Positions 62,102 through 64,000 of a stretch of 64,000 nucleotides of DNA are shown here, piece by piece. How positions within the stretch are numbered: position 1 is the stretch's first letter; each line of letters opens with the position of its first letter. Position numbers and translations under genes: made by a program. The notes under the pieces are model-generated. The model saw nothing but the letters and a program-made list of their open reading frames with translations. It was not told the DNA's origin and ran no database searches. Source of the DNA: JBBATK01 sp044228685 (GTDB lineage Bacteria; Bacteroidota; Ignavibacteria; Kapaibacteriales; NICIL-2); contig JBGAUL010000022.1 of the NCBI GenBank assembly GCA_044228685.1, positions 17,118-81,117 on the forward strand, given 5' to 3'.

Positions 62102-63100
62102 ATGAATGAGAGCAGCAAGCCAAGGGTAGCGGTTGTATTCACGGGTGGAACTATAGCATCGCGAATTGACGTCGAGTTTGGGGGCATTGTCCCGCAACTC
62201 TCCGTATCGGAGATCCTCGACGCCGTTCCAGGCTTGCGGGATCACGTGAGAATAGAGGCTTATGAGTACGGTAAGTATCCCGGACCGCACATTACTCCCG
62301 AGAGAATGCTTGAGATTTCGCGAATAGTGCAATCGTTTTTAGATCAGGATGATATTGAGGGTGTGGTAGTCACGCACGGAACCGACACGTTGGAAGAGAC
62401 TGCGTATTTTCTGGATTGCACGATTCAGAGCGAAAAACCTGTTGTTGTGGTGGGTGCGATGCGAAATTCGAGCGAGCCGGACTGGGATGGTCCGAGAAAT
62501 TTGAGAGATGCGATAACGGTTGCGGCCTCTCCATTAACCAGGGGATTAGGCGTTGTGGTGTGTTTAGCGGGGGTCATTAACGCTGCATCTGAGGTTTCGA
62601 AGACGGATACCGAGGAGGTAAACACTTTCAGAAGCTTCGATTTTGGGCCATTGGGACGTATCAGTTCCCAGGAAGTGATGATTTATCGTCGTGCAATACA
62701 TCGTCAAGTCTTTCAGGTCAAAGAACTTCCGGCCGGCGTACCACTCTTCAAATGCTATGCGGGCATGGATGGAAGGCTCATTGAGGCGGCTGCGGGTATG
62801 GGAGCCGGGGCGATGGTTATAGAGGCAATGGGGGTGGGAAATGTGCCTCCGCCGGTCTTTCACAGCATTAAGTCGCTCCGTGAGCAAGGCCTTAGCATCG
62901 TACTCGTCTCGCGATGTCCTGTTGGGCGCACCGAGCACATCTACGCCTACGAAGGCGCCGGAAAGCAATTGTTTGATGCGGGAATCATCTTTGCGGACTT
63001 CCTCAACGGACAAAAAGCGCGCATAAAACTCATGTGTGCTTTGGGCTCGGGGATGAATGACGAGCAGATTCGACAGAGTTTCGAGTGGTGCAGCTTGTAA
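62102..63100 (+). CDS. L-asparaginase family amidohydrolase
   Basis: This 332-residue protein runs from ATG 62102 (12 more codons are open upstream). The two catalytic motifs are present: VVFTGGTIAS (nucleophile Thr) and VVTHGTDTLEETAYFLD. Also seen are AGMDGRLIEAAAGMGAG and GMGALGSG-like end regions. It hydrolyses asparagine, and perhaps glutamine, to the acid and ammonia. No signal peptide is visible, which points to a cytoplasmic enzyme. Confidence 0.88.
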   Translation: MNESSKPRVAVVFTGGTIASRIDVEFGGIVPQLSVSEILDAVPGLRDHVRIEAYEYGKYPGPHITPERMLEISRIVQSFLDQDDIEGVVVTHGTDTLEETAYFLDCTIQSEKPVVVVGAMRNSSEPDWDGPRNLRDAITVAASPLTRGLGVVVCLAGVINAASEVSKTDTEEVNTFRSFDFGPLGRISSQEVMIYRRAIHRQVFQVKELPAGVPLFKCYAGMDGRLIEAAAGMGAGAMVIEAMGVGNVPPPVFHSIKSLREQGLSIVLVSRCPVGRTEHIYAYEGAGKQLFDAGIIFADFLNGQKARIKLMCALGSGMNDEQIRQSFEWCSL

Positions 63101-63615
63101 AAGACCGAGTGTCCGCAAGGGTACTTTTTGAGCTTGGTGTGATCGAAAAATCAGAGATCTGCATCGAAACAAAAAAAAGTTGAAATTTTTTTTCGTGTTC
63201 GCGAGAGCAGCAGACGGCAGACGAAAAGTGCCTGCGAGTTTCCACACCGTTTCGAATGAGTTTCCTATCTGTGAATTATGTAAAGCAGCGATGATCTGGC
63301 TGTAACAGTAGTGTTTATGCGCCTTGGAGCGATAATGAGTGTTTGAAACAAAGCGAGTGATGAAGAGAGATTTGTCCTTGGTTGTTTCTTATAGGTTTCG
63401 ATTTTGTCGACAAGAATTCCTGCAACGAAACGGGCTCTTCAACCAGACTTTCTGAAAATTTTCTCCAAATATTTTTTGTCTTGATCGAAATCTCCCTTAT
63501 GTTTGTAGCCCCCTCGAGCGCTACGGCGCGAAGGGCGAAAAACCTAAAGGTTCTTTGAAAACAGGAAGCAGCAAACAGTCAATTATTTTTTGATAGCCAA
63601 GAAATCAAACATCAT
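63101..63615 (+). other. rRNA promoter and leader region
   Basis: No gene lies here. The promoter at 63475-63505 is followed by a leader with a hairpin around 63510-63536 (CCCTCGAGCGC/GCGCGAAGGG) and GGTTCTTTGAAAACAGG (63550-63566), resembling the antitermination/processing leader found before 16S in Bacteroidota. The first 370 bases hold nothing recognisable apart from A/T-rich runs. Confidence 0.55.
63475..63505 (+). promoter_or_regulatory. Bacteroidota-type rRNA promoter
   Basis: TTTG (63475-63478) and TATGTTTG (63498-63505), 19 bases apart, match the known Bacteroidota consensus TTTG - about 19 - TAnnTTTG. It lies 110 bases before the 16S start, where an rRNA promoter is expected. Confidence 0.7.

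Positions 63616-64000
<385 letters not shown>

Noticed and set aside
62564..63247. A 227-codon frame on the minus strand
   Set aside because: It lies antisense to the asparaginase gene, whose catalytic motifs are clear, and its protein has no recognisable pattern.

Overview
The window comes from a Gram-negative bacterium of the Bacteroidota / Chlorobi-Ignavibacteria side of the tree. The evidence is: three secreted proteins that end in type IX secretion (T9SS) sorting domains; a TonB-dependent receptor, BamD and many lipoproteins; a YejABE-type peptide importer; an rRNA promoter of the Bacteroidota form (TTTG, 19 bases, TAnnTTTG); and a partial 16S rRNA at the right edge that reads like this group. 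A Kapabacteria-like lineage is my best guess, but this is inference from memory and not a computed placement.

Layout. 1-1.1 kb: end of a LuxR-type regulator and an orphan MpsC/DUF2294 gene. 1.1-1.6 kb: a possible 30-codon gene between a palindrome and a strong terminator. 1.6-8.5 kb: a chaperone-usher-like surface fibre operon. It has a two-domain adhesin-like subunit, two small DUF4402-like subunits, a PapD-like chaperone, and a 1171-residue usher-like protein with two SPOR-like repeats at its C-terminus. This is the most unusual system in the window. 8.5-20.6 kb: a lipoprotein with a degenerate transglutaminase fold, a bi-domain oxidoreductase, a polysaccharide deacetylase, a beta-barrel protein, a PhoD phosphatase with a GT39-like glycosyltransferase, a DUF6544 protein, a serine carboxypeptidase and a GNAT. 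20.8-24.8 kb: paaN broken by a frameshift and a stop codon, then VOC, accD and LD-carboxypeptidase genes. 24.9-37.3 kb: bamD, a UvrD/PcrA helicase, an FG-GAP/UnbV T9SS cargo, an SPFH protein, a TonB receptor and a BNR-repeat T9SS cargo.

37.3-51.4 kb is one long minus-strand stretch: DUF2127, CapA, DUF3160 and FG-GAP lipoproteins; accC, accB and efp (fatty acid precursor synthesis and translation); tRNA-Cys; and a five-gene YejABE/DppDF-like peptide ABC importer. 51.5-58.2 kb: a flavin reductase-like protein, a LiaF-like membrane protein, a copper chaperone with a CopA ATPase, and an arsR-arsM-arsC operon with two operator-like palindromes, followed by a GNAT. 58.2-63.1 kb: an unknown membrane protein, a T9SS subtilase and an asparaginase. 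The window ends with an rRNA promoter and leader and the first 385 bases of 16S rRNA.

How the genes work together. The secreted and surface set (fibre operon, T9SS cargo, TonB receptor, YejA-like lipoprotein, peptidases, asparaginase) fits a heterotroph that attaches to material and takes up peptides. The copper and arsenic genes form a compact metal-resistance block. No transposon, phage or CRISPR array was seen. All family assignments are from reading the sequence; no database search was run.
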